A DNA stretch of 64,000 nt from contig NZ_QHKL01000006.1 of the NCBI RefSeq assembly GCF_003947415.1, positions 124,001-188,000 on the forward strand. The letters run 5' to 3'. This DNA is from Amycolatopsis sp. WAC 01376. GTDB lineage: Bacteria; Actinomycetota; Actinomycetes; Mycobacteriales; Pseudonocardiaceae. The notes under the pieces are model-generated. The model worked only from the letters and a program-made list of their open reading frames with translations, did no database searches and was not told the origin of the DNA. A program made the position numbers and the translations under genes. Shown piece after piece: positions 46,750-53,893 of the stretch. Positions within the stretch are counted from its first letter, which is position 1. Each line of letters opens with the position of its first letter.

Positions 46750-47350
46750 ATCGGCACGCCCGCGCCGGATGGCGCCCGTCCCCGGGGACGGCGAACCGGC
46801 CGGTCCGACGGCCGAGGATCTGCTCGTCCGGGTCGCGAAGGGCGACGAGCGGGCCTTCGACGCCTTGTACGACAAGCTCGCCGGACCGGTCCTCGGACTG
46901 GTGCGGCGGATCCTGCGTGACTCCGCGCAGTCGGAAGAGGTCACCCAGGAGGTCATGGTGGAGCTGTGGCGCACGGCCACGCGCTACTCCCCGGAGCGGG
47001 GGAGCGCGCTGAACTGGGCCATGACGCTCGCGCACCGCCGTGCCGTCGACCGCGTCCGCTCGGCACGCGCCAGTTCGGATCGCGAGGTCAAGGCGACCTT
47101 CGAGGCCGCCCGCGCCCGGCCCTTCGACGAGGTGGCCGAGGCCGTCGCGGCCCGCTGGGAACGGTCGCAGGTGCGCCGCTGTCTCACCACCTTGACCGAG
47201 CTGCAACGGGAATCCGTGCTGCTCGCCTACTACCAGGGCTACACCTATCGCGAGGTCTCGGAAGTGCTCCAGACTCCGCACGGGACCATCAAGACCCGGC
47301 TCCGGGACGGCCTGATCAGGCTCCGGGACTGTATGGGGGTGACGGCATGA
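46742..47350 (+). CDS. sigK: ECF sigma factor SigK
   Basis: The 202-residue sigma factor has region 2 (DERAFDALYDKLAGPVLGLV, then AQSEEVTQEVMVELWRTATRY) and region 4 (LTELQRESVLLAYYQGYTYR, then PHGTIKTRLRDGLIRLRD). The gene order, with RskA-type anti-sigma next and UfaA1/DUF1295/FAD/DUF1365 around it, matches the sigK locus of Mycobacterium tuberculosis. It should direct both arms of the divergent promoter at 44651-44746. ATG at 46742 overlaps the DUF1365 stop. The stop overlaps the RskA ATG (47347-47350). Confidence 0.92.
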   Translation: MDESARPRRMAPVPGDGEPAGPTAEDLLVRVAKGDERAFDALYDKLAGPVLGLVRRILRDSAQSEEVTQEVMVELWRTATRYSPERGSALNWAMTLAHRRAVDRVRSARASSDREVKATFEAARARPFDEVAEAVAARWERSQVRRCLTTLTELQRESVLLAYYQGYTYREVSEVLQTPHGTIKTRLRDGLIRLRDCMGVTA

Positions 47351-48117
47351 CCATGCCCGAAATGCACACGCTCACCGGGGCCTACGCCGTCGACGCGCTG
47401 TCCGAAGTGGAGCGTGCCCAGTTCCAGCGGCACCTCGGGGAGTGCGCTTCGTGCGCTCAAGAGGTTCTCGAACTGCAGATGACCGCGACCCGTCTCGGTG
47501 CCGCGCTGGCCGAAGACCCGCCGCCCGAACTCAAGCGCCGGGTGCTCGCGGAGGCGATGGCGACCAGGCAGCAGCCGCCGAAGACGCGCTTCGAGACCGG
47601 GGAGCGCGTCAAGGACCGCCGCCGCGTCCCGCGCTGGGCGATCGCGGCCGCCGCGGCGGCGATCGTCGGGCTGGCGGGCACCGCCGTGTTCGGCGGCATC
47701 GCCTACGACAACCACACCCAGCTGACCGCCGCGCGCGAACAAGCCGCGCAATACGCGGCGCGGTACGCGCCCGTCGCCGAGGTGCTTTCGGCGGCCGATC
47801 TCCGGACCGGGCACGCCGAAGCTTCCGGCGGGGGCGGCGGGACCGTGATGATGTCGCGCTCGAAGGACAAGCTCGTCTTCATGGCGGCACAGCTGCCGAA
47901 GAACGAACCGGGCCGGACGTATCAGGCGTGGCTGATGTTCCCGGGCGCCGCGCCCAAGCCCGCCGGGCTCATTCCCGGTGGTCAGGACGGTGCGCTGCTG
48001 GTCGCCGACGGACTCGGCGGGGCCGAGAAGTTCGCGCTCAGCGTCGAACAGGCAGGCGGATCACCGACCGGAACGCCGTCGAAGGACGTCGTCATGGTCA
48101 TGTCCATGCCCACCTGA
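47347..48117 (+). CDS. rskA: Anti-sigma-K factor RskA
   Basis: The 256-residue protein has an N-terminal anti-sigma domain with the zinc motif HLGECASCAQEV near residue 28, preceded by TLTGAYAVDALSEVERAQF. One transmembrane helix follows near 97-118 (AAAAAAIVGLAGTAVFGGIA), then an extracytoplasmic RskA domain. It should hold SigK until proteolysis releases it, as in mycobacteria. It overlaps sigK by four bases. The periplasmic domain ends with VVMVMSMPT. The signal that triggers release is not evident. Confidence 0.92.
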   Translation: MTMPEMHTLTGAYAVDALSEVERAQFQRHLGECASCAQEVLELQMTATRLGAALAEDPPPELKRRVLAEAMATRQQPPKTRFETGERVKDRRRVPRWAIAAAAAAIVGLAGTAVFGGIAYDNHTQLTAAREQAAQYAARYAPVAEVLSAADLRTGHAEASGGGGGTVMMSRSKDKLVFMAAQLPKNEPGRTYQAWLMFPGAAPKPAGLIPGGQDGALLVADGLGGAEKFALSVEQAGGSPTGTPSKDVVMVMSMPT

Positions 48118-48269
48118 TCTCCGCTCTTACCAGGCCGCCGTTCGCCGCCGCGACCGGGTCTCGCTCTTGCGCCCGCGAACATGTTGTGGCAAAACACCTT
48201 TGCGACACACGGCGTGGCTACTGGATTCGAGCCAGCCTGGTGCATACCGTCCTGCTTCAACGTCGGCAG

Positions 48270-48367
48270 TTGACATAACTCTCAATCTGAACTTCAGCTC
48301 GAGGGTTCGGCCCAGGCTCAGCGACCGGCGGGCAGCACGAGCACACACGATCAGGAAGGCGGCTCCG
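48270..48367 (+). promoter_or_regulatory. Probable ftsZ promoter and leader
   Basis: The 250-base gap before ftsZ contains TTGACATAACTCTCAATC starting at 48270, with a -35-like TTGACA. A -10 of matching quality is not clear at 16-18 bases, and AT-richness continues to about 48299. A similar TTGACATAAC stretch is, as I recall, seen ahead of ftsZ in other actinobacteria. A purine-rich AGGAAGGCGG lies just before the ATG. I see no remnant of ftsQ in the gap. Confidence 0.5.
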
Positions 48368-49693
48368 ATGACGCCCCCGCACAACTACCTTGCGGTGATC
48401 AAGGTCGTCGGTATCGGCGGCGGCGGAGTGAACGCCGTGAACCGCATGATCGAGGTCGGCCTCAAGGGCGTCGAGTTCATCGCGGTGAACACCGACGCTC
48501 AGGCACTGCTCATGTCCGACGCCGACGTCAAGCTCGACATCGGCCGGGAACTGACCCGCGGCCTCGGTGCCGGCGCCGCCCCCGAAGTGGGGCAGAAGGC
48601 CGCCGAGGACCACCGCGAAGAGATCGAAGAGGTCATCAAGGGCGCCGACATGGTGTTCGTGACCGCGGGTGAAGGCGGTGGCACCGGCACCGGTGGCGCG
48701 CCCGTCGTCGCCCAGATCGCCCGCAAACTCGGCGCGCTGACCATCGGCGTCGTCACCCGCCCGTTCACCTTCGAGGGCAAGCGCCGCAGCAAGCAGGCCG
48801 AAGACGGCATCCAGCAGCTGCGCAACGAATGCGACACCCTCATCGTCATCCCGAACGACCGGCTCCTCCAGCTGGGCGACATCGGCGTCTCGCTGATGGA
48901 CGCCTTCCGCTCGGCGGACGAGGTGCTGCTTTCGGGTGTCCAGGGCATCACCGACCTGATCACCACGCCGGGTCTGATCAACCTGGACTTCGCCGACGTC
49001 AAGAGCGTCATGTCCGGTGCGGGTTCCGCGCTGATGGGCATCGGCTCGGCACGCGGTGAAGGCCGGGCGATCCAGGCCGCGGAGAAGGCGATCAACTCGC
49101 CGCTGCTGGAAGCGTCGATGGACGGGGCGCACGGCGCGCTGCTGTCGATCGCGGGCGGGTCGGACCTCGGCCTGTTCGAGATCAACGAAGCCGCGTCGCT
49201 GGTGCAGGAATCCGCGCACCCCGACGCCAACATCATCTTCGGGACGATCATCGACGACTCGCTCGGCGACGAGGTCCGGGTCACCGTGATCGCGGCCGGT
49301 TTCGACGCCGGCACCCCGACCCACAAGAAGCTCGACCCGTCGACCTTCGGCTCCCGCTCCAACTCGTCGACCGCGTCCGCGCAGGCGGGCCAGGTCAACG
49401 GCGGCGGGGCGACTCCGGTGCAGAGCCCGCCTTCGGGTGCCACGCCGGTGCCGTCGACCGGTTCGAACGGCTACCCGGTCGCGCCGCCGCGCACGCACAC
49501 GCCGATGCCGTCTTCCCGCAACGAAGGCAACGGCTCGCTGAGCGGCGGACTTCCGCAGCCCGGCGGCGGCTCGCGCGGCTACTCGCCGATCGGGTCGAAC
49601 TCGACCCACGGCAGCCTGCCCGGCCGTGCCACCCCGGTGCACGACGACCCTTCGGACGACGAGGTCGACGTGCCGCCGTTCATGCGGCGGTAG
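48368..49693 (+). CDS. ftsZ: Cell division protein FtsZ
   Basis: FtsZ is the tubulin-like GTPase that forms the division ring. The 441-residue protein has the GTP site GGGVNAVNRMIEVGLKGVEF and the signature AGEGGGTGTGGAPVVA near residue 104. The T7 loop is NLDFADVKSVMSGAGSALMG. A long Ser/Gly/Pro linker leads to the C-terminal peptide DDEVDVPPFMRR, which binds SepF and FtsW. ATG is at 48368. SepF and Wag31 follow in order, but ftsQ and mur genes do not precede it in this window. Confidence 0.98.
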   Translation: MTPPHNYLAVIKVVGIGGGGVNAVNRMIEVGLKGVEFIAVNTDAQALLMSDADVKLDIGRELTRGLGAGAAPEVGQKAAEDHREEIEEVIKGADMVFVTAGEGGGTGTGGAPVVAQIARKLGALTIGVVTRPFTFEGKRRSKQAEDGIQQLRNECDTLIVIPNDRLLQLGDIGVSLMDAFRSADEVLLSGVQGITDLITTPGLINLDFADVKSVMSGAGSALMGIGSARGEGRAIQAAEKAINSPLLEASMDGAHGALLSIAGGSDLGLFEINEAASLVQESAHPDANIIFGTIIDDSLGDEVRVTVIAAGFDAGTPTHKKLDPSTFGSRSNSSTASAQAGQVNGGGATPVQSPPSGATPVPSTGSNGYPVAPPRTHTPMPSSRNEGNGSLSGGLPQPGGGSRGYSPIGSNSTHGSLPGRATPVHDDPSDDEVDVPPFMRR

Positions 49694-49709
49694 TTCGCCA
49701 GTACGTTCC

Positions 49710-49747
49710 GTGAAGGCCTCCTTGACTACAGTCGAGGGGGCCTTCAC
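49710..49747. repeat. Long palindromic element 9, between ftsZ and pgeF
   Basis: Arms of 18 bases (49710-49727 and 49730-49747) pair with two G-T wobbles around AC. The outer module is GTGAAGGCCTCCTT and the inner module GACT. It sits 16 bases after ftsZ and 20 bases before the pgeF GTG on the same strand. It would therefore limit read-through from ftsZ into pgeF rather than end a convergent pair. Confidence 0.8.
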
Positions 49748-49767
49748 TCAGGTCTAGGAGGAAACGC

Positions 49768-50475
49768 GTGCGGGTACGGCGGATTGTCACGACAAGGGCG
49801 GGCGGGGCCTCCCGGCCGCCTTTCGACACCTTCAACCTCGGTGATCACGTCGGTGACGACGCGGGCGACGTCTACGCCAACCGCAAACGTCTCGCCACCG
49901 AACTCGGCCTCGCCGAGGACAGGCTGGCGTGGATGGAACAGGTCCACGGCCGCACCGCCACCGTCGTCGACGGTTCCGAAACCTCCGCCGCCGAAGCGAC
50001 CGACGCGCTCGTGACGGCCGAGCCCGGTCTCGCGCTCGTGGTGCTCGTCGCCGATTGTGTTCCCGTGATGCTCGCCGACGTCGAAGCCGGTGTCGTCGCC
50101 GCCGTCCACGCGGGCCGCGTCGGCGCCAGGGTCGGCGTCGTCCCCGCCGCGATCGAGGCGATGCGTTCGCTCGGCGCCGAACCGGCCAGGATCGAAGGGC
50201 TGCTCGGCCCCGCTATTTGCGGCGACTGCTACGAAGTCCCCGCCGCCATGGCCGCCGACGTCGAAGAACACGTGCCGGGCAGTGCCTGCAAAACCCGCAA
50301 GGGCACGCCGGGGCTCGACCTGCGCGCCGGTCTCTGGCGGCAGCTGGCCAACCTCGGCGTCGGCAAGATCGGCGTGGATCCGCGCTGCACCAACGAAGAC
50401 AGGACACTCTTCAGCTTCCGCCGCGACGGCACCACCGGCCGGATCGCGGGGATCACCTGGCTGGACGCGTCGTGA
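49768..50475 (+). CDS. pgeF: Purine nucleoside phosphorylase / peptidoglycan editing factor (YfiH/LACC1 family)
   Basis: The 235-residue protein is a multicopper-oxidase-fold YfiH family member; the family is reported as a purine nucleoside phosphorylase and as peptidoglycan editing factor. It has FDTFNLGDHVGDDAGDVYAN, VVLVADCVPVMLADVEAGVVAAVHAG with Cys/His metal ligands, and GPAICGDCYEVPAAMA. GTG at 49768 follows TAGGAGGAAA. In actinobacteria it is always between ftsZ and yggS. Its exact activity here is not proven. It overlaps yggS by GTGA. Confidence 0.93.
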   Translation: MRVRRIVTTRAGGASRPPFDTFNLGDHVGDDAGDVYANRKRLATELGLAEDRLAWMEQVHGRTATVVDGSETSAAEATDALVTAEPGLALVVLVADCVPVMLADVEAGVVAAVHAGRVGARVGVVPAAIEAMRSLGAEPARIEGLLGPAICGDCYEVPAAMAADVEEHVPGSACKTRKGTPGLDLRAGLWRQLANLGVGKIGVDPRCTNEDRTLFSFRRDGTTGRIAGITWLDAS

Positions 50476-51203
50476 GTGACGCACGAAAGGCGGAACTCGC
50501 CGCGTCCCTCGCCGAAGTGGAAGAGCGGATCGGCGCCGCGTGCAAGGCCGCCGGCCGGACGCGCGACGAGGTCAAGCTGCTCGCGGTCACCAAGACCTTC
50601 CCGGCCCTCGACGCCGCGTTGCTCGCCGACCTTGGCGCGCTCGACCTCGCCGAGAACCGCGATCAGGAGGCGGGCGCGAAGGCCGAAGAGGTCGCCGGTC
50701 TCCGTCCCGACGCCCGGATCCGCTGGCATATGGTCGGCAGCCTGCAGCGGAACAAGGCCAAATCGGTCGTGCGCTGGGCGGACGAGATCCAGTCCGTCGA
50801 CTCCGAGCGCCTCGCCGACGCGCTCGCGAAGGCGACCAGGTCGGCCCTCGATTCCGGGCAACGCGAGCACCCGTTGGACGTCCTCATTCAAGTAAGTCTC
50901 GATGACGATCCGAACCGCGGGGGCATTCGGTTGAGCGAATTACGCCGGTTGGCGGAGCGGATAGCCCATGTGGGTGATCTTCGCCTCCGAGGGCTTATGG
51001 CCGTGGCCCCGCTGGGTACTGACCCCGCTGAGGCGTTCGAGGAACTCGCTCGCGCGTCGGAGAGTCTTCGGGAAGAACACCCAAAAGCCCGTGAGATCTC
51101 CGCCGGAATGAGCAATGATCTCGAGCAGGCTATCGCGCACGGCTCGACCTGTGTGCGTGTCGGAACCGCGTTGCTCGGTGGACGCGGTTTAGCCTCGCCC
51201 TAG
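50472..51203 (+). CDS. yggS: PLP homeostasis protein YggS/PLPBP
   Basis: The 243-residue barrel binds PLP and maintains vitamin B6 and amino-acid balance. The PLP lysine is in LLAVTKTFPALDAAL near residue 37. Other marks are WHMVGSLQRNKAKSVV, RGLMAVAPLGTD and GMSNDLEQAIAHGSTCVRVG, the phosphate loop. The N-terminal AEVEERIGAACKAAGR is canonical. GTG at 50472 overlaps the pgeF stop by four bases. Confidence 0.95.
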   Translation: MSDARKAELAASLAEVEERIGAACKAAGRTRDEVKLLAVTKTFPALDAALLADLGALDLAENRDQEAGAKAEEVAGLRPDARIRWHMVGSLQRNKAKSVVRWADEIQSVDSERLADALAKATRSALDSGQREHPLDVLIQVSLDDDPNRGGIRLSELRRLAERIAHVGDLRLRGLMAVAPLGTDPAEAFEELARASESLREEHPKAREISAGMSNDLEQAIAHGSTCVRVGTALLGGRGLASP

Positions 51204-51285
51204 GGAATACCGTCTCGTCGTTACGGGGAGTGGCGGCGAGGGCGGGGGAGTACGGTGCGGGACGCGGCTAAGGCTAGGGAGAGGC

Positions 51286-51900
51286 ATGAGCGCGCTGCAG
51301 AAGCTGAAGGCCTACTTCGGGATGGTGCCCGCGGACGAAGATGGCTACGACGTCGAGGATGACTACCGGCGAGGCTACGCCTCAAAGGAATACGTCGACG
51401 ACGAGTACGACTACGACGATGAGCCGCCGGCCCGGTCACGGGGTGGACGTTACCGGGACGCCGATGACACTTATGACGAGCCCGCGCCGCGGCCTCGGTC
51501 ACGCTCCGTGCCCAGCCCGGAGCCTGCGGTCCACGGGGCATTGGCGATCGACCGCCAGCCGGAGCCGGTCGCGCGGCTGCGGCCGGTCACCGAGCCGGTC
51601 CGGGCCGCGGTGCGTGACCCGTTGAGCCGGATCACGACGCTGCACCCGACGAGCTACGCCGAAGCGCGGGCGATCGGGGAGCACTACCGGGAGGGCATCC
51701 CGGTGATCATGAACCTCACGGAGATGGAGAACGCGGACGCGAAGCGTCTCGTCGACTTCGCCGCGGGGCTCGCTTTCGCGTTGCGCGGATCGATGGACAA
51801 GGTCACCAACAAGGTGTTCCTTCTCTCACCGCCCGATGTGGACGTCACCGCGGAGGACCGTCGGCGGATTGCCGAAGGCGGATTATTCCTGCGCGGCTGA
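51286..51900 (+). CDS. sepF: Cell division protein SepF
   Basis: SepF tethers FtsZ to the membrane and helps ring assembly. The 204-residue protein has an N-terminal amphipathic membrane-binding stretch (MSALQKLKAYFGMVPADEDG), an acidic/Pro-rich linker, and the SepF domain: LHPTSYAEARAIGEHYREGIP, VIMNLTEMENADAKRLVDFA and AGLAFALRGSMDKVTNKVFLL. ATG at 51286 follows GGGAGAGG. Actinobacteria lack FtsA and ZipA, so SepF is the main FtsZ anchor. Confidence 0.96.
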   Translation: MSALQKLKAYFGMVPADEDGYDVEDDYRRGYASKEYVDDEYDYDDEPPARSRGGRYRDADDTYDEPAPRPRSRSVPSPEPAVHGALAIDRQPEPVARLRPVTEPVRAAVRDPLSRITTLHPTSYAEARAIGEHYREGIPVIMNLTEMENADAKRLVDFAAGLAFALRGSMDKVTNKVFLLSPPDVDVTAEDRRRIAEGGLFLRG

Positions 51901-52005
51901 TCACCCGGTGACCGCTGAACGCAGCCGGATGTGATTTTGTCGACTCATCGGCATCCGGAGCCCGTCAACTGCGTGTTTTGACGCGAGGCATGGCAGAGTG
52001 GTTAC

Positions 52006-52290
52006 GTGAATGCTGTGTTGCTGGTCGTCTGGTACGTGCTGTTCGCTTTCTGGCTCCTGCTGACGGCACGGATCGTCGTCGAGCTCGTGCGTGCTTTCGC
52101 TCGCGAGTGGCGTCCTGCCGGAGGGGTTGCGGTAACGCTCGAGACCATCTACACAGTGACCGACCCACCGGTTCGTCTGTTCAGACGAATCATCCCGACC
52201 GTACGAATCGGCGGCGTCGGACTGGACTTATCGATTATGGTGCTGCTGTTGGTTGTGTTCTTCGCGATGCAGCTGGCAACGCCAGGGTGA
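52006..52290 (+). CDS. yggT: YggT family membrane protein
   Basis: The 94-residue protein has two membrane helices: VVWYVLFAFWLLLTARIVVELV near the start, and LDLSIMVLLLVVFFAMQLA at the end. The YggT core TVTDPPVRLFRRIIPTVRIGG lies between. The start is GTG at 52006. The gene is part of the conserved sepF-yggT-wag31 cluster. A role in division or osmotic response has been proposed, but its biochemical function is unknown. Confidence 0.93.
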   Translation: MNAVLLVVWYVLFAFWLLLTARIVVELVRAFAREWRPAGGVAVTLETIYTVTDPPVRLFRRIIPTVRIGGVGLDLSIMVLLLVVFFAMQLATPG

Positions 52291-52344
52291 TTTTCGGGGA
52301 AGCCCCGGTGGACCTGCAGGCCATGGAGTGCGTGAGGTGATCTG

Positions 52345-53205
52345 ATGTCGTTGACCCCCGCTGACGTGCACAACGTCGCGTTCAGCAAGCCGCCCATTGG
52401 CAAAAGGGGCTACAACGAGGACGAGGTGGACGCGTTCCTCGACCTGGTGGAGACCGAGCTTGCCCGGTTGATCGAGGACAACAACGAACTGCGGCAGCAG
52501 GTCGAGCAGCTCGACAACGAGCTCGAGACCACCCGTGGTGAGCTCGAGAACGCCAAGGCCGGTGCCGTCGGCCCGCCGCCACAGGTACGCGACGAGCCGT
52601 CGCGCCGCCTGGCGCCGGTGCCGCCGCCGCAGTCGGCGATGGAGCAGACCCAGGCCCATTCGATGGTGCCGGACAACGGGGAGCCCAACGTCCAGGCCGC
52701 GAAGGTGCTCGGGCTGGCTCAGGAAATGGCCGACCGGCTCACCGCCGAGGCCAAGACCGAGTCGGACGGCATGCTCGCCGAAGCCCGGACCAAGTCCGAG
52801 CAGCTGCTGTCGGACGCGCGATCCAAGTCGGACTCGATGGTGAACGAGGCACGCACGCGTGCCGAGACCATGCTGAACGACGCGCGAACCCGTGCCGAGA
52901 CCTTGGAGCGCCAGGCGCGCGACAAGGCGACGACCATGGAGCGCGAAGCTCAGCGCAAGTACACCGAGACCATGAACAACATGAACGCGGAGAAGGGCTC
53001 GCTGGGCAAGAAGATCGAAGAGCTGCGCACGATCGAGCGGGAGTACCGCACGAGGCTGCGCGGATTCCTCGAGTCCCAGCTGCGTGAGCTCGACGACCGC
53101 GGTTCGGCCGCTCCCGCCTCGGCGTCCTCGTCGAACTCGGGGCAGTCGTCGTCCTCCGGTGGCGGACAGGGTTACTCGTTCGGTCCTCGGGCCGAAGCGG
53201 GCTGA
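52345..53205 (+). CDS. wag31: DivIVA/Wag31 polar growth protein
   Basis: Wag31 marks the cell pole and organises apical growth. The 286-residue protein has the DivIVA lipid-binding domain (TPADVHNVAFSKPPIGKRGY, then NEDEVDAFLDLVETELARLI), a Pro-rich linker, and a long coiled coil that includes repeated ARTKSEQLLSDARSKSDSMV and ARTRAETMLNDARTRAETL. The 22-residue heptad-like repetition is visible. The C-terminus is Ser/Gly-rich. ATG at 52345 follows GAGGTGAT. Confidence 0.96.
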   Translation: MSLTPADVHNVAFSKPPIGKRGYNEDEVDAFLDLVETELARLIEDNNELRQQVEQLDNELETTRGELENAKAGAVGPPPQVRDEPSRRLAPVPPPQSAMEQTQAHSMVPDNGEPNVQAAKVLGLAQEMADRLTAEAKTESDGMLAEARTKSEQLLSDARSKSDSMVNEARTRAETMLNDARTRAETLERQARDKATTMEREAQRKYTETMNNMNAEKGSLGKKIEELRTIEREYRTRLRGFLESQLRELDDRGSAAPASASSSNSGQSSSSGGGQGYSFGPRAEAG

Positions 53206-53226
53206 TCTCTGCCCGGTTGTTCTAAG

Positions 53227-53256
53227 CGGTTTGTTTCTACACGGTTTGTTTCTACA
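53227..53256 (+). repeat. Two tandem 15-base direct repeats
   Basis: CGGTTTGTTTCTACA occurs twice in direct contact (53227-53241 and 53242-53256). A weaker partial copy, CGGTTGTTCTA, lies just upstream near 53214. It is in the wag31 3' region, before the terminator. Slippage or a binding site could explain it; nothing else is known. Confidence 0.75.
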
Positions 53257-53262
53257 CAGTGG

Positions 53263-53298
53263 AACGGCCTCGGCACTCTCCGGAGGGTCGGGGCCGTT
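53263..53298 (+). terminator. wag31 terminator hairpin
   Basis: AACGGCC (53263-53269) pairs with GGCCGTT (53292-53298), enclosing additional pairing around CTCCGGAG. The right arm ends with TTTC. It lies 57 bases after the wag31 stop and 28 bases before the next gene. Confidence 0.7.
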
Positions 53299-53326
53299 TC
53301 GCTTGGCTCTCGTGTTGTAATTCACC

Positions 53327-53893
53327 GTGCTCTACATCGTCCTGGTACTGGTACTGGCGGCTCTGGGGCTGCTCGTCGCGGCGCTCATCACCGCGAACTC
53401 CCTGTGGGCTTGGATCTCCATCGGTCTCTCCGTCGTCGCGGGGTTGCTGCTTCTCTTCGACCTCCTGCGCCGCCGGAAGAAGCGCGCGGCGGAGGTCCCC
53501 GTCGAAGAAGCGGCGGAAGACTCGGCCGAAGACGCCTCCGACGACGAGTCCGCCGAGGGTGAGGAAAAGAAACCCGAGGACGTCGAGCAGACCGTCTTGA
53601 TGCCGGCCGCCGGTGAGCTGGGCGACGCTGAAGAAGCGGAAGAGCCGCAGCGCACCGGCGACCCCGGCGAGGAGGACAGCGACCCCGAGGATGTGGCGGT
53701 CGTCTCCGAACTCGAGACCGAGGTCGTCGTCGTCGACGAGTACCCGCGCTATCACGTGACGTCGTGCACGTGGCTCGAAACCCGGGACACGATCCCGCTC
53801 GGTATCGGCGAGGCGCGGCAGCTCGGGTTCACCCCGTGCGCGCTGTGCACGCCCGACGCAGAGATCGCCGGGCAGCACCGCGAGAAGGCTTAG
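53327..53893 (+). CDS. Small membrane protein with Ada-like zinc-binding C-terminus
   Basis: The 188-residue protein has two hydrophobic segments at the N-terminus (VLVLVLAALGLLVAALITA and SIGLSVVAGLLLLFDLL), a long acidic Glu/Asp linker, and a C-terminal part, YHVTSCTWLETRDTIPLGIG with FTPCALCTPD. The Cys-x(n)-CxxC pattern resembles the Ada zinc-binding domain. The start is GTG at 53327. The acidic linker probably spaces a zinc finger from the membrane. No function is known. It follows the division genes but has its own upstream region. Confidence 0.75.
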   Translation: MLYIVLVLVLAALGLLVAALITANSLWAWISIGLSVVAGLLLLFDLLRRRKKRAAEVPVEEAAEDSAEDASDDESAEGEEKKPEDVEQTVLMPAAGELGDAEEAEEPQRTGDPGEEDSDPEDVAVVSELETEVVVVDEYPRYHVTSCTWLETRDTIPLGIGEARQLGFTPCALCTPDAEIAGQHREKA

